Shown here: positions 27,259 to 35,933 of the stretch, one piece after another
Numbering within the stretch: the first letter of the stretch is position 1
Layout: every line of letters begins with the position of its first letter
Assembly: GCF_020687385.1 (NCBI RefSeq)
Contig: NZ_JAJEQM010000006.1
Location: 103,929-167,928 of the forward strand
DNA: 64,000 bases
Source: Hominilimicola fabiformis
GTDB lineage: Bacteria > Bacillota > Clostridia > UBA1381
Direction: 5' to 3'
Program-made: the position numbers and the translations under genes
Notes under the pieces: model-generated
What the model saw: the letters and a program-made list of their open reading frames with translations, nothing else
Told to the model about the DNA's origin: nothing
The model's database searches: none

Positions 27259-28035
27259 ATGAAAAAATATTCTATTGATGATTTACGCGATATAATGGTA
27301 CAGCTAAGGGGCGAAAACGGTTGTCCGTGGGATAAGGTACAGACACATCAGAGCATAAAGAAAAGTATGATAGAGGAATGTTACGAGGCGATTGACGCGC
27401 TTGACAGCGGTGACGACCACGCATTCGCAAATGAACTCGGTGATGTGCTTTTGCAGGTTGTGTTCCACGCAAGAATTGCGGAAGAAAGAGGAGCATTTGA
27501 CTTTGATGATGTGGTAAACGAAATCTGTACAAAGCTTATTACACGTCATACTCACGTTTTCGGCAAGGATAATGCGGTATCGGCAGAAGAAGCACTTGGA
27601 CAGTGGGAGAAGAACAAGAAAAAAGAGAAAAATCTTGATTCATATACGGCGATGCTTGAGGACGTACCGCACTATCTTCCGGCACTTATGAGAAGTGAAA
27701 AAATACAGAAAAAAGCCGGCAGTGTAGGTTTTGATTGGGAAGAAACAGAACCGATATATGATAAGATTGCGGAAGAAACGGCGGAAGTTAAAGAGGCGGT
27801 TAAAAACGGTAATGCTGATGAAATCGAAGAAGAATACGGCGATTTGTTGTTTGCGGTAGTGAATTTGGGACGTCATTTGAAGGTTACACCTGAAATTGCA
27901 CTTACAAAAGCATCTGATAAATTCGTAAATCGTTTCAAGGAAATGGAAGAAAAAGCAGTTTCGGACGGTAAGGATATGGCAGAACTTTCGGCAAAAGAGC
28001 TTGATGAATTATGGGAATTTGTAAAAAAGGCATAA
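27259..28035 (+). CDS. mazG: Nucleoside triphosphate pyrophosphohydrolase MazG
   Basis: 258 residues with two MazG all-alpha domains. The first (about 8-115) has GENGCPWDKVQTHQSIKKSM and the metal-binding EECYEAIDAL...ELGDVLLQVVFHA. The second (about 150-250) has AEETAEVKEAV...EEYGDLLFAVVNLGRHL. It removes non-canonical NTPs. The AdoMet methyltransferase domain found at the N-terminus of B. subtilis YabN is absent. The ATG at 27259 follows GAAAGGG. Position equals yabN. Confidence 0.95.
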   Translation: MKKYSIDDLRDIMVQLRGENGCPWDKVQTHQSIKKSMIEECYEAIDALDSGDDHAFANELGDVLLQVVFHARIAEERGAFDFDDVVNEICTKLITRHTHVFGKDNAVSAEEALGQWEKNKKKEKNLDSYTAMLEDVPHYLPALMRSEKIQKKAGSVGFDWEETEPIYDKIAEETAEVKEAVKNGNADEIEEEYGDLLFAVVNLGRHLKVTPEIALTKASDKFVNRFKEMEEKAVSDGKDMAELSAKELDELWEFVKKA

Positions 28036-28083
28036 ATCTGCGAAAAAAAATAGGTGAAATTGGCTTAAAATGGTGCAAAGCTA

Positions 28084-28112
28084 TTGACAGAACTGAAAAA
28101 ATGTAATAGAAT
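28084..28112 (+). promoter_or_regulatory. Promoter of the HU gene
   Basis: TTGACA-N17-TAGAAT, 78 nt upstream of the HU start, followed by an inverted repeat GCCGATTAAC...AAAAACGGC in the leader. Confidence 0.6.
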
Positions 28113-28189
28113 TAGTCAATGAACAGCCGATTAACAAAATTATGAAAAACGGCTGAATGAAACTTTTGAAAATTTTAGGAGGAAAAATC

Positions 28190-28465
28190 ATGAACAAAAC
28201 AGAACTTGTAGCAGCAGTAGCTCAAAAGGCTGAACTATCAAAGAAGGACGCTGAAAAGGCAGTTGCAGCTGTAACAGCAGCTATTACAGACGCTCTATGT
28301 GCAGGTGATAAAGTACAACTTGTTGGTTTTGGTACATTTGAAGTAAGAAACAGAGAAGCAAGAACAGGTAAGAACCCTCGTACAGGCGAAGCTATTCAAA
28401 TCGCTGCATCAAAGGTTCCTGCATTCAAGGCAGGTAAGGCTCTTAAGGACGTTGTAAACAACTAA
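28190..28465 (+). CDS. DNA-binding protein HU
   Basis: 91-residue histone-like nucleoid protein. [25 protein letters not shown] is the family N-terminus (shown in parts: helix 1 about 3-14, helix 2 about 18-38), and [20 protein letters not shown] (about 46-65) leads into the DNA-grasping arm. TTAGGAGGAAAAATC precedes the ATG. It has its own promoter and terminator within the yab block. Confidence 0.97.
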   Translation: MNKTELVAAVAQKAELSKKDAEKAVAAVTAAITDALCAGDKVQLVGFGTFEVRNREARTGKNPRTGEAIQIAASKVPAFKAGKALKDVVNN

Positions 28466-28489
28466 TTTAAGCGGTTTTATGATTTTATT

Positions 28490-28529
28490 ACAGGGGTGTC
28501 GCATATGCGGTACTCCTGTTTTGTTTTTC
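28490..28529 (+). terminator. Terminator of the HU gene
   Basis: Long stem ACAGGGGTG...TACTCCTGT with an inner CGCATATGCG, followed by TTTTGTTTTT. Confidence 0.88.
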
Positions 28530-28578
28530 AAAAGGTAATTAGAATTTTCTGAATTTAATAAAAAAGGGAGAATAATAT

Positions 28579-28821
28579 ATGAGAATAGATAAATATTTAA
28601 AGGTTACACGACTTATAAAAAGACGTTCGGTTGCAAACGAGGCTTGCGACCAAGGCAGAATAACCGTAAACGGCAGAGTGGTAAAGGCATCATATGATGT
28701 CAAGGAAAATGATATTATCGAAATCAAGATGGGCGAAAGAATTATAAAAGTACAGGTTATGGCGATAGCCGAACACGTTTTGAAAAATGACGCGTCATCA
28801 CTTTACAAGCCGTTGTCATAA
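28579..28821 (+). CDS. rqcP: S4-domain RNA-binding protein RqcP (YabO)
   Basis: 80 residues, a single S4 RNA-binding fold: MRIDKYLKVTRLIKRRSVAN, ACDQGRITVNGRVVKASYDV and VKENDIIEIKMGER. In B. subtilis RqcP works with RqcH in alanine tailing during ribosome quality control. Size, S4 domain and its place between mazG/HU and yabP support the assignment. GGGAGAATAATAT precedes the ATG. Confidence 0.92.
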   Translation: MRIDKYLKVTRLIKRRSVANEACDQGRITVNGRVVKASYDVKENDIIEIKMGERIIKVQVMAIAEHVLKNDASSLYKPLS

Positions 28822-28888
28822 ATTAAAAACGAGGGACATATATTTAGTCAGAAACTAAAATCAGATTAAATATATGGAGGCGGTTTAA

Positions 28889-29188
28889 ATGGCTCAAATG
28901 TCTAAAATCGAAAAAAGTATTTCTGAAAGCTTTGCGGAAAAGGAACACTCAATATCGCTTGTGAACAGGTCTAAAATGTCGCTTTCCGGAGTGAATGACG
29001 TATCTGAATTTTCGGACAGTCAGGTTATGCTGAAAACAAGTATGGGCGGACTTTGTATAAAAGGTAAAAATCTAAGTATAAATCAGCTTAATACCGATAC
29101 GGGAATGCTTGACGTTAAAGGCGAGATACATTCGATACAGTATGTAAACAAAGGCAAGGACGGATTTTTTGCGGGTCTGTTCAAATGA
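28889..29188 (+). CDS. yabP: Sporulation protein YabP
   Basis: 99 residues, soluble, beta-rich YabP/YqfC fold: SISLVNRSKMSLSGVNDV, FSDSQVMLKTSMGGLCIKGK and LNTDTGMLDVKGEIHSIQYV. Required for sporulation in Bacillus, mother-cell expressed. GGAGGCGGTTTAA precedes the ATG. Ends ATGA into yabQ, a 4-nt overlap. Confidence 0.94.
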   Translation: MAQMSKIEKSISESFAEKEHSISLVNRSKMSLSGVNDVSEFSDSQVMLKTSMGGLCIKGKNLSINQLNTDTGMLDVKGEIHSIQYVNKGKDGFFAGLFK

Positions 29189-29619
29189 TAAGCCGAGAAG
29201 TATATGTATTTCTTGCGATGATTATATGCGGCGGTGCGCTGGCGGTTGTATTTGATATGCTCAGGGCAATGCGAATGGTTTTAAATCCGTCTGCGGTAAT
29301 AGTTTCTGCAAGCGATATATTGTTTTGGATATTTGCGGCATTTGTCATAAGTGCGGCGGCGTGGAATTTCAACAGCGGAATATTTAGATTTTACGAACCG
29401 CTTGGGATAATTTTAGGCACTGTTTTCTACTTTTTGCTGTTTAGTAAATGGATTTTAAAGCTTTTTTTGTTTATATTTGAAAATATTTTGAAATTTACTA
29501 AGTTTATTTTCAAAATACTCTTGACACCGCCGAAGTTTTTGTATAAAATTTTAATAGTGCCTATAATTGGAGTTATAAAAAATAAACGACGGAAAGGTCA
29601 TGATACCCATGATGAATGA
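29185..29619 (+). CDS. yabQ: Spore cortex biosynthesis protein YabQ
   Basis: 144 residues with about four N-terminal membrane helices (SREVYVFLAMIICGGALAVV, then ASDILFWIFAAFVISAAAWN) and a basic C-terminus ending in Arg/Lys/His. YabQ is a mother-cell membrane protein needed for cortex formation. Overlaps yabP by 4 nt and runs into divIC. Confidence 0.92.
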   Translation: MISREVYVFLAMIICGGALAVVFDMLRAMRMVLNPSAVIVSASDILFWIFAAFVISAAAWNFNSGIFRFYEPLGIILGTVFYFLLFSKWILKLFLFIFENILKFTKFIFKILLTPPKFLYKILIVPIIGVIKNKRRKGHDTHDE

Positions 29620-29929
29620 ATACAAAAACTTAATAATAAATTTTGTAAAGGAACATCAAAAGGGACTAAAAATAGCATTACTTGTATTTTTGGTAGGCGG
29701 AATGATATTTAAAGGTCTTATGCAAATTCCGCAGATAAATGCAAGTAAAGCGGAAGTTGCAAAGCTGACAAACCAAATCGAATACGAACAGGAACGTCAG
29801 AAGGAAATTGAAGAATTAAAAGGCAAAGTTAATACCGATGAGTACATAGAAAAAATGGCGAGCGAAAAACTTGGTTTAATAAAGAGCAACGCTAAGGTTT
29901 TTGTGGACGTATCAGGTGAACAACAATAA
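29609..29929 (+). CDS. divIC: Septum formation initiator DivIC/FtsB
   Basis: About 106 residues: a short cytoplasmic start, one membrane helix (LKIALLVFLVGGMIFKGLMQ), then an extracytoplasmic coiled coil (KAEVAKLTNQIEYEQERQKE) and the FtsB/DivIC signature TDEYIEKMASEKLGLIKSN. Part of the divisome with DivIB and FtsL. The ATG at 29609 is 11 nt after GGAAAGG. An ATG at 29600 is in frame but only 2 nt from it, and another ATG follows at 29612. Overlaps the end of yabQ. Confidence 0.9.
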   Translation: MMNEYKNLIINFVKEHQKGLKIALLVFLVGGMIFKGLMQIPQINASKAEVAKLTNQIEYEQERQKEIEELKGKVNTDEYIEKMASEKLGLIKSNAKVFVDVSGEQQ

Positions 29930-29952
29930 ACAGAGAGGAAAAACAAAATAAT

Positions 29953-30399
29953 ATGGTTTCAGTAGGTAGTATATTAGAGGGCAAGGTTGTAAGTGTAATG
30001 CCGTTCGGTGCATTCGTGGATATCGGAAATAAACAGTCCGGTCTTGTTCACATATCCGAACTTTCTTCAAGATATGTTAAGGATATAAATGACTGCGTAA
30101 AGAAAGGCGATACTGTAAAAGTAAAGGTCATCAAAATTGATGAGTCGGGAAAAATCAGTCTTTCAATGAAACAGGCAGAAGAAAAAAAGGAAAGAGCTCC
30201 AAGACACAGACAAGAGAACAAAGGTCCTATACGTCCTGCTGATATAGATTGGAGTGCGTCATCATCGGACAGTTTGTCGTTTGAAGATAAACTTTCAAAG
30301 TTCAAACAGGACAGTGATGAAAAAATGCAGACATTAAGACGTAATAACGATTCAAAGCGTTCAGGCGGCTACAGCAGAAAGAACACTCATTCATTTTAA
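29953..30399 (+). CDS. yabR: S1 RNA-binding domain protein (YabR)
   Basis: 148 residues: one S1 domain (about 1-72, VGSILEGKVVSVMPFGAFVD, GLVHISELSSRYVKDI, KVKVIKIDESGKISLSMKQ) and a charged Lys/Arg/Ser tail. Similar to YabR and the general stress protein 13 type; RNA or ribosome association is likely. Last gene of the yab block, ends at a hairpin. Confidence 0.92.
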   Translation: MVSVGSILEGKVVSVMPFGAFVDIGNKQSGLVHISELSSRYVKDINDCVKKGDTVKVKVIKIDESGKISLSMKQAEEKKERAPRHRQENKGPIRPADIDWSASSSDSLSFEDKLSKFKQDSDEKMQTLRRNNDSKRSGGYSRKNTHSF

Positions 30400-30409
30400 T
30401 AGAATTTTG

Positions 30410-30440
30410 TAGGCGGAAAGGGTATTTTCCGCCTATTTTG
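30410..30440 (+). terminator. Terminator of the yab block
   Basis: Stem TAGGCGGAAA with TTTCCGCCTA, followed by TTTTG. Confidence 0.85.
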
Positions 30441-30466
30441 CTATAAAAGCAAATAAGGAGATTCAG

Positions 30467-32545
30467 ATGGAATTATTGAAAAACAACAAGAGAATATTTC
30501 CGCTTATTGGTGCGATTATAGTTTTTATACTTTCTTTTTCTGTACTTTATATGGGTGATAATATCGGACTTTCCGATAACGGCGATTTCAGGAGAGTACT
30601 GCTTGTAAATAATATGGAATATGAAAATGACAGCAATTATTATTATCTGTTCAAACAGGATTATAAGATGAAAGTCGAGGGCGCGGAATTTTGGGACAAG
30701 ATAACGTATCTTTGTGAGTCTAACAACGAAGAAGATATATATTCATCACCGCAGTTTATAATCATAAAAGCGTCTAAGGTTATGAACTTTGTCGCAAACA
30801 AAATAACTTCGCGTGATGAAACAACATACAATATTGCGTATTTGGCATTTATATACATACTTATGCTGTCAACGGCGGCATGGGGAATATTTACGTTTTT
30901 TGCGGATGAACCGAGAAAAATGCAGATAGCTGTATTTCTGATATTTATATTTATATTTTGTGACGCGGGGTATTTGCTGTACTTCAATTCGCTGTACGGA
31001 GAACCGCTGCAATACGTGTCGCTTATGATACTTATTGCGTTGGGGCTTTTGATATACAAACGACCGACTATACCGAAAATAGCTTGCTTTTTTGTGGCAC
31101 TGTACTTTTTCGCAGGTTCAAAACTTGCGAATGTGCCGTATTCGGTTATAGTTTCGGTGCTTGCACTTTCTTTTGCGTATTTGCGTAAGGGCAAGCTTTA
31201 CAGAATCGGCGTGCTTATATGCGTTATTTTGGCGGCGGTTTGTATAACGAATTTGTATATGAGTATTCCGTCATGGATGCACTATGATACAACGTATCAG
31301 TCGGTATTTTTCGGTGCGGTCAAGGAAAGTGAAACGCCCGAAAAGGATTTAAAACAGCTAGGTATTGACGAAAAGTATTTACCGCTTGTTAATACTCATG
31401 CTTATATGGGTGACGGTGAATATCCGATTGATATAACAACAGACGAATTTCAGCACGATTTTTACGACAGAATATCAAAAGCGAATATTGTGTTTTTCTA
31501 TTTAAGACACCCTGTAAGGTTCGTAAAGAAAATCGCTTTTTCGATAGAAAACGCGTCATGCTTGAGACCGCTTAATTCGGGTAATTCAGAAACGGTACTA
31601 ATGCAGTATTCAAACCGTTTCAGTTTGTGGAGTAACCTGCGAGTGGCGACAAAGTTTTTGTATAATCCGTATATCGTGTTTGCAATGGCGATTATAATGA
31701 CGTTGTATGTTATATTTGTACACATATATCTTGTTAAAAATCATAAAGAAACCGATGAAAAAAGGTTGTATATGATTATGGCAATGTATGTGCTTATAGT
31801 CGGATTGTGGATTAATATGTGTCTTCCGATTGTCGGAAACGGTGAGGCGGATATTATGAAACATATGTTCCTTTTTGCAAATTGTATGGACGTGCTTTTT
31901 GCGGTAATTATTTTAGGAATAGTAAATATGCAGCTGCGTAACAGGATTGCATCGATAGCGGCACTTGCCGTTGCGGTAGGAGTATTGCAGATTGAGCCGC
32001 CTAAGGAAACTATTGAATTCGGAACATATAACGGTCAGCCGCTTAAGTGGGAAGTAATGCAGGAATATGATGACGGCAGTAAGGTTATTGTTACCAAGGA
32101 TTGCGTTACCGAAAGAATTTTTGATGACGAAAATAATATGTGGGAAACAAGCGATTTAAGACAGTGGCTTAATTCCGACTTTATAAGCGAGTTCACAATG
32201 GACGAACTTGCAAGAATTGAGCCGAAGGAAAACGAAGTTATGCTTACTTATAACGACAGAGGACTTGCGGTGAGCGGTGATCATACTCATTATTGGAGTG
32301 CTACAAGAAGTGAGGTTGCAGACCTTTCGGAAAGTGCGTATAAGTATTACGTTGATGATATGGTTTATATTCCGACACTTGATATGATGAAAACGATAGA
32401 TGTACGCGGTTCGTATTGGATTTTATGCCCATACGGCTATAATGACAAAATGCAGAGATATATGAAGAATGACGGGTTTATTCTTCATACAAACGTAGAT
32501 AATATAGATGGAGTGCGTGCGGCAGTAAGAATAAAAGCGGAGTAA
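30467..32545 (+). CDS. Polytopic membrane protein (GT-C-like) with a C-terminal DUF6273 domain
   Basis: 692 residues. About ten membrane helices (first 12-30; main set about 125-260; then 400-500) and a long extracytoplasmic loop after helix 1 with GLSDNGDFRRVL, the layout of GT-C glycosyltransferases, although no defined family is recognised. From about 520 an extracytoplasmic domain (EFGTYNGQPLKWEVMQEYDD, SDLRQWLNSDFISEFT, YWSATRSEVADLSESAYKYY, GSYWILCPYG) matches the DUF6273 pattern, usually in secreted proteins of gut Firmicutes. AAGGAGATTCAG precedes the ATG. It lies 17 nt before pncB. Function unknown. Confidence 0.7.
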   Translation: MELLKNNKRIFPLIGAIIVFILSFSVLYMGDNIGLSDNGDFRRVLLVNNMEYENDSNYYYLFKQDYKMKVEGAEFWDKITYLCESNNEEDIYSSPQFIIIKASKVMNFVANKITSRDETTYNIAYLAFIYILMLSTAAWGIFTFFADEPRKMQIAVFLIFIFIFCDAGYLLYFNSLYGEPLQYVSLMILIALGLLIYKRPTIPKIACFFVALYFFAGSKLANVPYSVIVSVLALSFAYLRKGKLYRIGVLICVILAAVCITNLYMSIPSWMHYDTTYQSVFFGAVKESETPEKDLKQLGIDEKYLPLVNTHAYMGDGEYPIDITTDEFQHDFYDRISKANIVFFYLRHPVRFVKKIAFSIENASCLRPLNSGNSETVLMQYSNRFSLWSNLRVATKFLYNPYIVFAMAIIMTLYVIFVHIYLVKNHKETDEKRLYMIMAMYVLIVGLWINMCLPIVGNGEADIMKHMFLFANCMDVLFAVIILGIVNMQLRNRIASIAALAVAVGVLQIEPPKETIEFGTYNGQPLKWEVMQEYDDGSKVIVTKDCVTERIFDDENNMWETSDLRQWLNSDFISEFTMDELARIEPKENEVMLTYNDRGLAVSGDHTHYWSATRSEVADLSESAYKYYVDDMVYIPTLDMMKTIDVRGSYWILCPYGYNDKMQRYMKNDGFILHTNVDNIDGVRAAVRIKAE

Positions 32546-32562
32546 ATACAGAGGTAACATAT

Positions 32563-34008
32563 ATGAAAAATGAAATGAATTTGACAATGCTCACGGATTT
32601 TTATGAGTTTACAATGATGAATGGCTTTTTTGCCGAGGGATATAAGGATAAAATTGCATATTTCGATATGTTTTTCAGACGAGTTCCCGAAGACGGCGGT
32701 TTTGCCATAATGGCGGGCGTTGAGCAGATTATTGAATATATAAAAGAGATTAACTTTACAGCGGAAGATATTGAATATCTTCGGAGTAAAGGAATTTTTA
32801 AAGAGGAATTTCTTAAATATTTGGAGAATTTTAAGTTTGAATGTGACGTATGGGCAGTGCCTGACGGTACACCGATATTTCCTGGCGAGCCGATTATTAC
32901 GGTAAGAGGTCCTGTAATACAGGCGCAGTTTGTCGAAACGATGATTTTGCTTACGATAAACCACCAGAGCCTTATTGCGACTAAGGCAAACAGAATTGTA
33001 AGAGCCGCACAGGGCAGAGCTGTTATGGAGTTCGGCTCAAGACGCGCTCAGGGTTACAGTGCCGCAACTATCGGTGCAAGAGCCGCGTATATAGGCGGTG
33101 TTGCAGGTACGGCTTGTACTATTTCCGATGAACTTTACGGAGTGCCGGCACTTGGAACAATGGCACATAGTTGGGTACAGCTTTTTGACAGTGAATATGA
33201 GGCGTTTTATGCGTATGCGAAGAATTATCCGACAGGCTGTACTTTGCTTGTTGATACTTATAATGTGCTGAAATCGGGTATACCGAACGCAATTAAGGTT
33301 TTTGATGAAGTATTAAAACCCATGGGAGCAAGACCTAAGGGTGTAAGAATTGATTCGGGCGATATAACGTATTTGTCTAAAAAGTGCCGTAAAATGCTTG
33401 ACGACGCAGGTTATCCGGATTGTCAGATAGTTGCGTCAAATTCACTTGACGAGTATATAATTCGTGATATGCTTTTGCAGGGTGCTAAGATTGATATGTT
33501 CGGTGTGGGTGAAAGACTTATAACGTCTAAGTCAGAGCCTGTATTCGGCGGTGTGTATAAACTTGTGGCGGTTGAAGATAATGACGAAAATATTATTCCG
33601 AAGATTAAGATTAGTGAAAATGTTGTAAAGATTACAACACCGGGATTTAAACAGGTGCATAGATTATATTCAAAGAGCGACAGCCGTGCGATTGCGGACG
33701 TTATTACAATGCACGGTGAAACTATCGATAACAACAAACCGTACACAATATTTGATCCCGAACATACGTGGAAGAAGAAAACTGTTACGGACTTTTATTC
33801 ACGAGAATTGCTAAAACCTATATTTGAAAAGGGTAAGTGCGTGTATGAATGTCCCGACCTTAATGTACTTCGCGAATATTGTAAAATGGAGATTGACGGA
33901 CTTTGGGACGAGGTTAAGAGATTTGAAAATCCTCATACTTATTACGTTGATTTGTCGGAGAAATTGTGGAATTTAAAGCATACAATGCTTGAAGAATATC
34001 AAGATTGA
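32563..34008 (+). CDS. pncB: Nicotinate phosphoribosyltransferase
   Basis: NAD salvage: nicotinate plus PRPP to nicotinate mononucleotide. 481 residues, typical of the Gram-positive type. Conserved: TMLTDFYEFTMMNGFF, MEFGSRRAQGYSAATIGARA, GTMAHSWVQLF (active-site His region), GVRIDSGDITYLSKKCRKML and FGVGERLITSKSEPVFGGVY. GAGGTAACATAT precedes the ATG. Confidence 0.96.
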   Translation: MKNEMNLTMLTDFYEFTMMNGFFAEGYKDKIAYFDMFFRRVPEDGGFAIMAGVEQIIEYIKEINFTAEDIEYLRSKGIFKEEFLKYLENFKFECDVWAVPDGTPIFPGEPIITVRGPVIQAQFVETMILLTINHQSLIATKANRIVRAAQGRAVMEFGSRRAQGYSAATIGARAAYIGGVAGTACTISDELYGVPALGTMAHSWVQLFDSEYEAFYAYAKNYPTGCTLLVDTYNVLKSGIPNAIKVFDEVLKPMGARPKGVRIDSGDITYLSKKCRKMLDDAGYPDCQIVASNSLDEYIIRDMLLQGAKIDMFGVGERLITSKSEPVFGGVYKLVAVEDNDENIIPKIKISENVVKITTPGFKQVHRLYSKSDSRAIADVITMHGETIDNNKPYTIFDPEHTWKKKTVTDFYSRELLKPIFEKGKCVYECPDLNVLREYCKMEIDGLWDEVKRFENPHTYYVDLSEKLWNLKHTMLEEYQD

Positions 34009-34025
34009 CAGAGGTTAAGAAAATA

Positions 34026-35045
34026 ATGGATACGAAATTATTTCATACAGATGATAACGAAATTGCCGAGGCTGGCGAAATATTGAGAAACGGCGGACTG
34101 GTCGCATTTCCGACTGAAACAGTTTACGGTTTGGGTGCGTCAGCTTTTGATTCGGACGCAGCTAAGAAAATTTATGCCGCAAAGGGCAGACCATCCGATA
34201 ATCCGCTTATAGTGCATATATGCGATAAAGGGCAGATAAAAGATATTGCGGAGGAAATACCGGAAAGTGCAAAGAAAGTTATAGATAATTTTATGCCGGG
34301 ACCCGTGACAATTATTTTAAAGAAAAAATCGGTTGTACCCAATGATGTTACGGCAGGACTTAATACTGTTGCAATACGTTTTCCGTTACATGAAACGGCT
34401 CAGAAACTTATAAAAGCGGCAGGTGTTCCGATTGCCGCACCGAGTGCAAATCTTTCGGGAAAACCGAGTCCGACAAAGGCAAAGCACGTTGTAAAGGATA
34501 TGACGGGAAGAATTGACGCTATAATTGACGGTGGCGAATGTAATGTGGGTGTGGAGTCGACAATCGTTGATTTTACAGGTGAAAAGCCGGTTATATTAAG
34601 ACCGGGCGGCGTGACGTATGACGATTTGAAAGGCATAGGTCTTGACGTTGAAATAGATAAAAATATATTACATTCCATTGCGGCAGATGAAGTGCCGAAA
34701 TGTCCGGGTATGAAGTATAAACATTATGCGCCTAATGCGGAAGTAACCGTTGTTGAGGGTGAAAAAGACGCGGTGCAGAGTAAGATAAAGGAACTTCTTG
34801 AACAGACTGAGGGGAAAGTAACGGGAGTGCTTACAATGTACGGTGCAGTGTATGATAAAGCAGTGATGCTTTCGGCAGGAAGTACAAATAAAGAGTATGC
34901 AAAAAACTTGTTTGCGGCATTGCGTGAATTTGATGAACTTGGCGTTGAAGTGGTATTTGCCGAATTTTCCGAAAAAGACGGCTACGGACTTGCAGTGAAA
35001 AACAGATTGTATAAAGCGGCGGCTCAGAGAGTAATCCACGTCTAA
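34026..35045 (+). CDS. tsaC: L-threonylcarbamoyladenylate synthase (Sua5/YwlC type)
   Basis: First step of tRNA t6A37 synthesis. 339 residues: YrdC/TsaC catalytic domain (about 10-205, GGLVAFPTETVYGLGASAFD, KIYAAKGRPSDNPLIVHI, PIAAPSANLSGKPSPT) and the C-terminal Sua5 domain (about 225-335), introduced by CPGMKYKHYAP. The ATG at 34026 follows AGAGGTTAAG; an in-frame TTG at 34005 overlaps pncB and has no better ribosome site. TsaD and RimI are 1.3-2 kb downstream across the repeat region. Confidence 0.95.
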   Translation: MDTKLFHTDDNEIAEAGEILRNGGLVAFPTETVYGLGASAFDSDAAKKIYAAKGRPSDNPLIVHICDKGQIKDIAEEIPESAKKVIDNFMPGPVTIILKKKSVVPNDVTAGLNTVAIRFPLHETAQKLIKAAGVPIAAPSANLSGKPSPTKAKHVVKDMTGRIDAIIDGGECNVGVESTIVDFTGEKPVILRPGGVTYDDLKGIGLDVEIDKNILHSIAADEVPKCPGMKYKHYAPNAEVTVVEGEKDAVQSKIKELLEQTEGKVTGVLTMYGAVYDKAVMLSAGSTNKEYAKNLFAALREFDELGVEVVFAEFSEKDGYGLAVKNRLYKAAAQRVIHV

Positions 35046-35056
35046 AACCGAAAAAT

Positions 35057-35482
35057 CGCCCACAGCACCACTTTTGCTTGGGGCGGTACAATTAGTAGGG
35101 GCGATCATTGGTCGCCCGCAAGAAACACCCCACAGTCGACGTTGTCGACAGCTCCCCTCAATGGGAGCCTTGCGGAAATTAGCGAATACCCAAAAGCCTC
35201 TCCTTGAGGAGAGGTGTCACGAAGTGACGGAGTGGTGGCATGGCGGTACAATATGTAGGGGCGATCATCGGTTGCCCGCAAGAAACACCCCACAGTCGAC
35301 GTTGTTGACAGTTCCCCTCAATGGGAGCCTTGTGAAAGTCAGCGAATACCAAAAAGCCTCTCCTTGAGGAGAGGTGTCACGATAGTGACGGAGTGGTGGC
35401 AAAGCGAGATACGTAGAGGCAATCATCGATTGCCCGAACAAGTGTGGTGGCATACCAAAATACGAAAGGAGATACGAAATTT
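35057..35482 (+). repeat. Tandem composite of dispersed repeats
   Basis: Two head-to-tail copies with a period of 160 bp (about 35083-35242 and 35243-35402), then a partial, diverged third start (35404-35435). Each unit has GCGGTACAAT, the palindrome GTAGGGGCGATCATNGGT(C/T)GCCC, CACCCCACAGTCGACGTTGT, a GCTCCC/GGGAGC hairpin, the CCTCTCCTTGAGGAGAGG hairpin and GTCACGAAGTGACGGAGTGG ending in TGGCA. Open frames here on both strands are repeat-derived and I do not call them genes. The stretch separates tsaC from ywlE. Confidence 0.85.
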
Positions 35483-35932
35483 ATGAATATATTATTTGTA
35501 TGTACAGGCAACACGTGCCGAAGTGCGATGGCGGCAGCGATAATGGACAAAATCGCTGTTGAAAACGACCTTGATGTATTTATCGAATCAGCCGGAATAT
35601 TTGCCGAGGACGGTCAAGGTGCAAGTGAAAATGCGATTAAAGCACTTATGAAATACGGCATAGACTTATCAGGCCACAGAACACAGCCTGTAACGGAGGA
35701 CCTTATAAAGCAATGCGATTTAATCCTAACAATGACAGAGGGACACAAGCAAATACTTGAGCCTTTGGCAAAAGGCAAGGTATACACATTACTTGAATAT
35801 GCAGGTTCAAGCGGTGACATATCCGATCCTTACGGCGGTGACCTTGAAGAATATGAAGAAGTTGCACAAGAGATTTATGACGCGCTTGTAGACGTTGCGG
35901 AAAAAATCGCAGATATGCAAAGTAAAAAGTGA
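35483..35932 (+). CDS. Low-molecular-weight protein arginine phosphatase (YwlE-like)
   Basis: 149 residues, LMW-PTP fold. The P-loop MNILFVCTGNTCRSAMAAA has the CX5R motif with Thr before the second Cys (CTGNTCRS), which in YwlE fits phosphoarginine rather than phosphotyrosine. The general acid is in ISDPYGGDLEEY. It would reverse McsB-type arginine phosphorylation. The ATG at 35483 follows AAAGGAGATACGAAATTT. rimI begins one base after its stop. Confidence 0.88.
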   Translation: MNILFVCTGNTCRSAMAAAIMDKIAVENDLDVFIESAGIFAEDGQGASENAIKALMKYGIDLSGHRTQPVTEDLIKQCDLILTMTEGHKQILEPLAKGKVYTLLEYAGSSGDISDPYGGDLEEYEEVAQEIYDALVDVAEKIADMQSKK

Positions 35933-35933
35933 T

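Noticed and set aside
35074..35453. ORFs on both strands in the tandem repeat block
   Set aside because: Composed wholly of repeat units in both directions; no ribosome sites.
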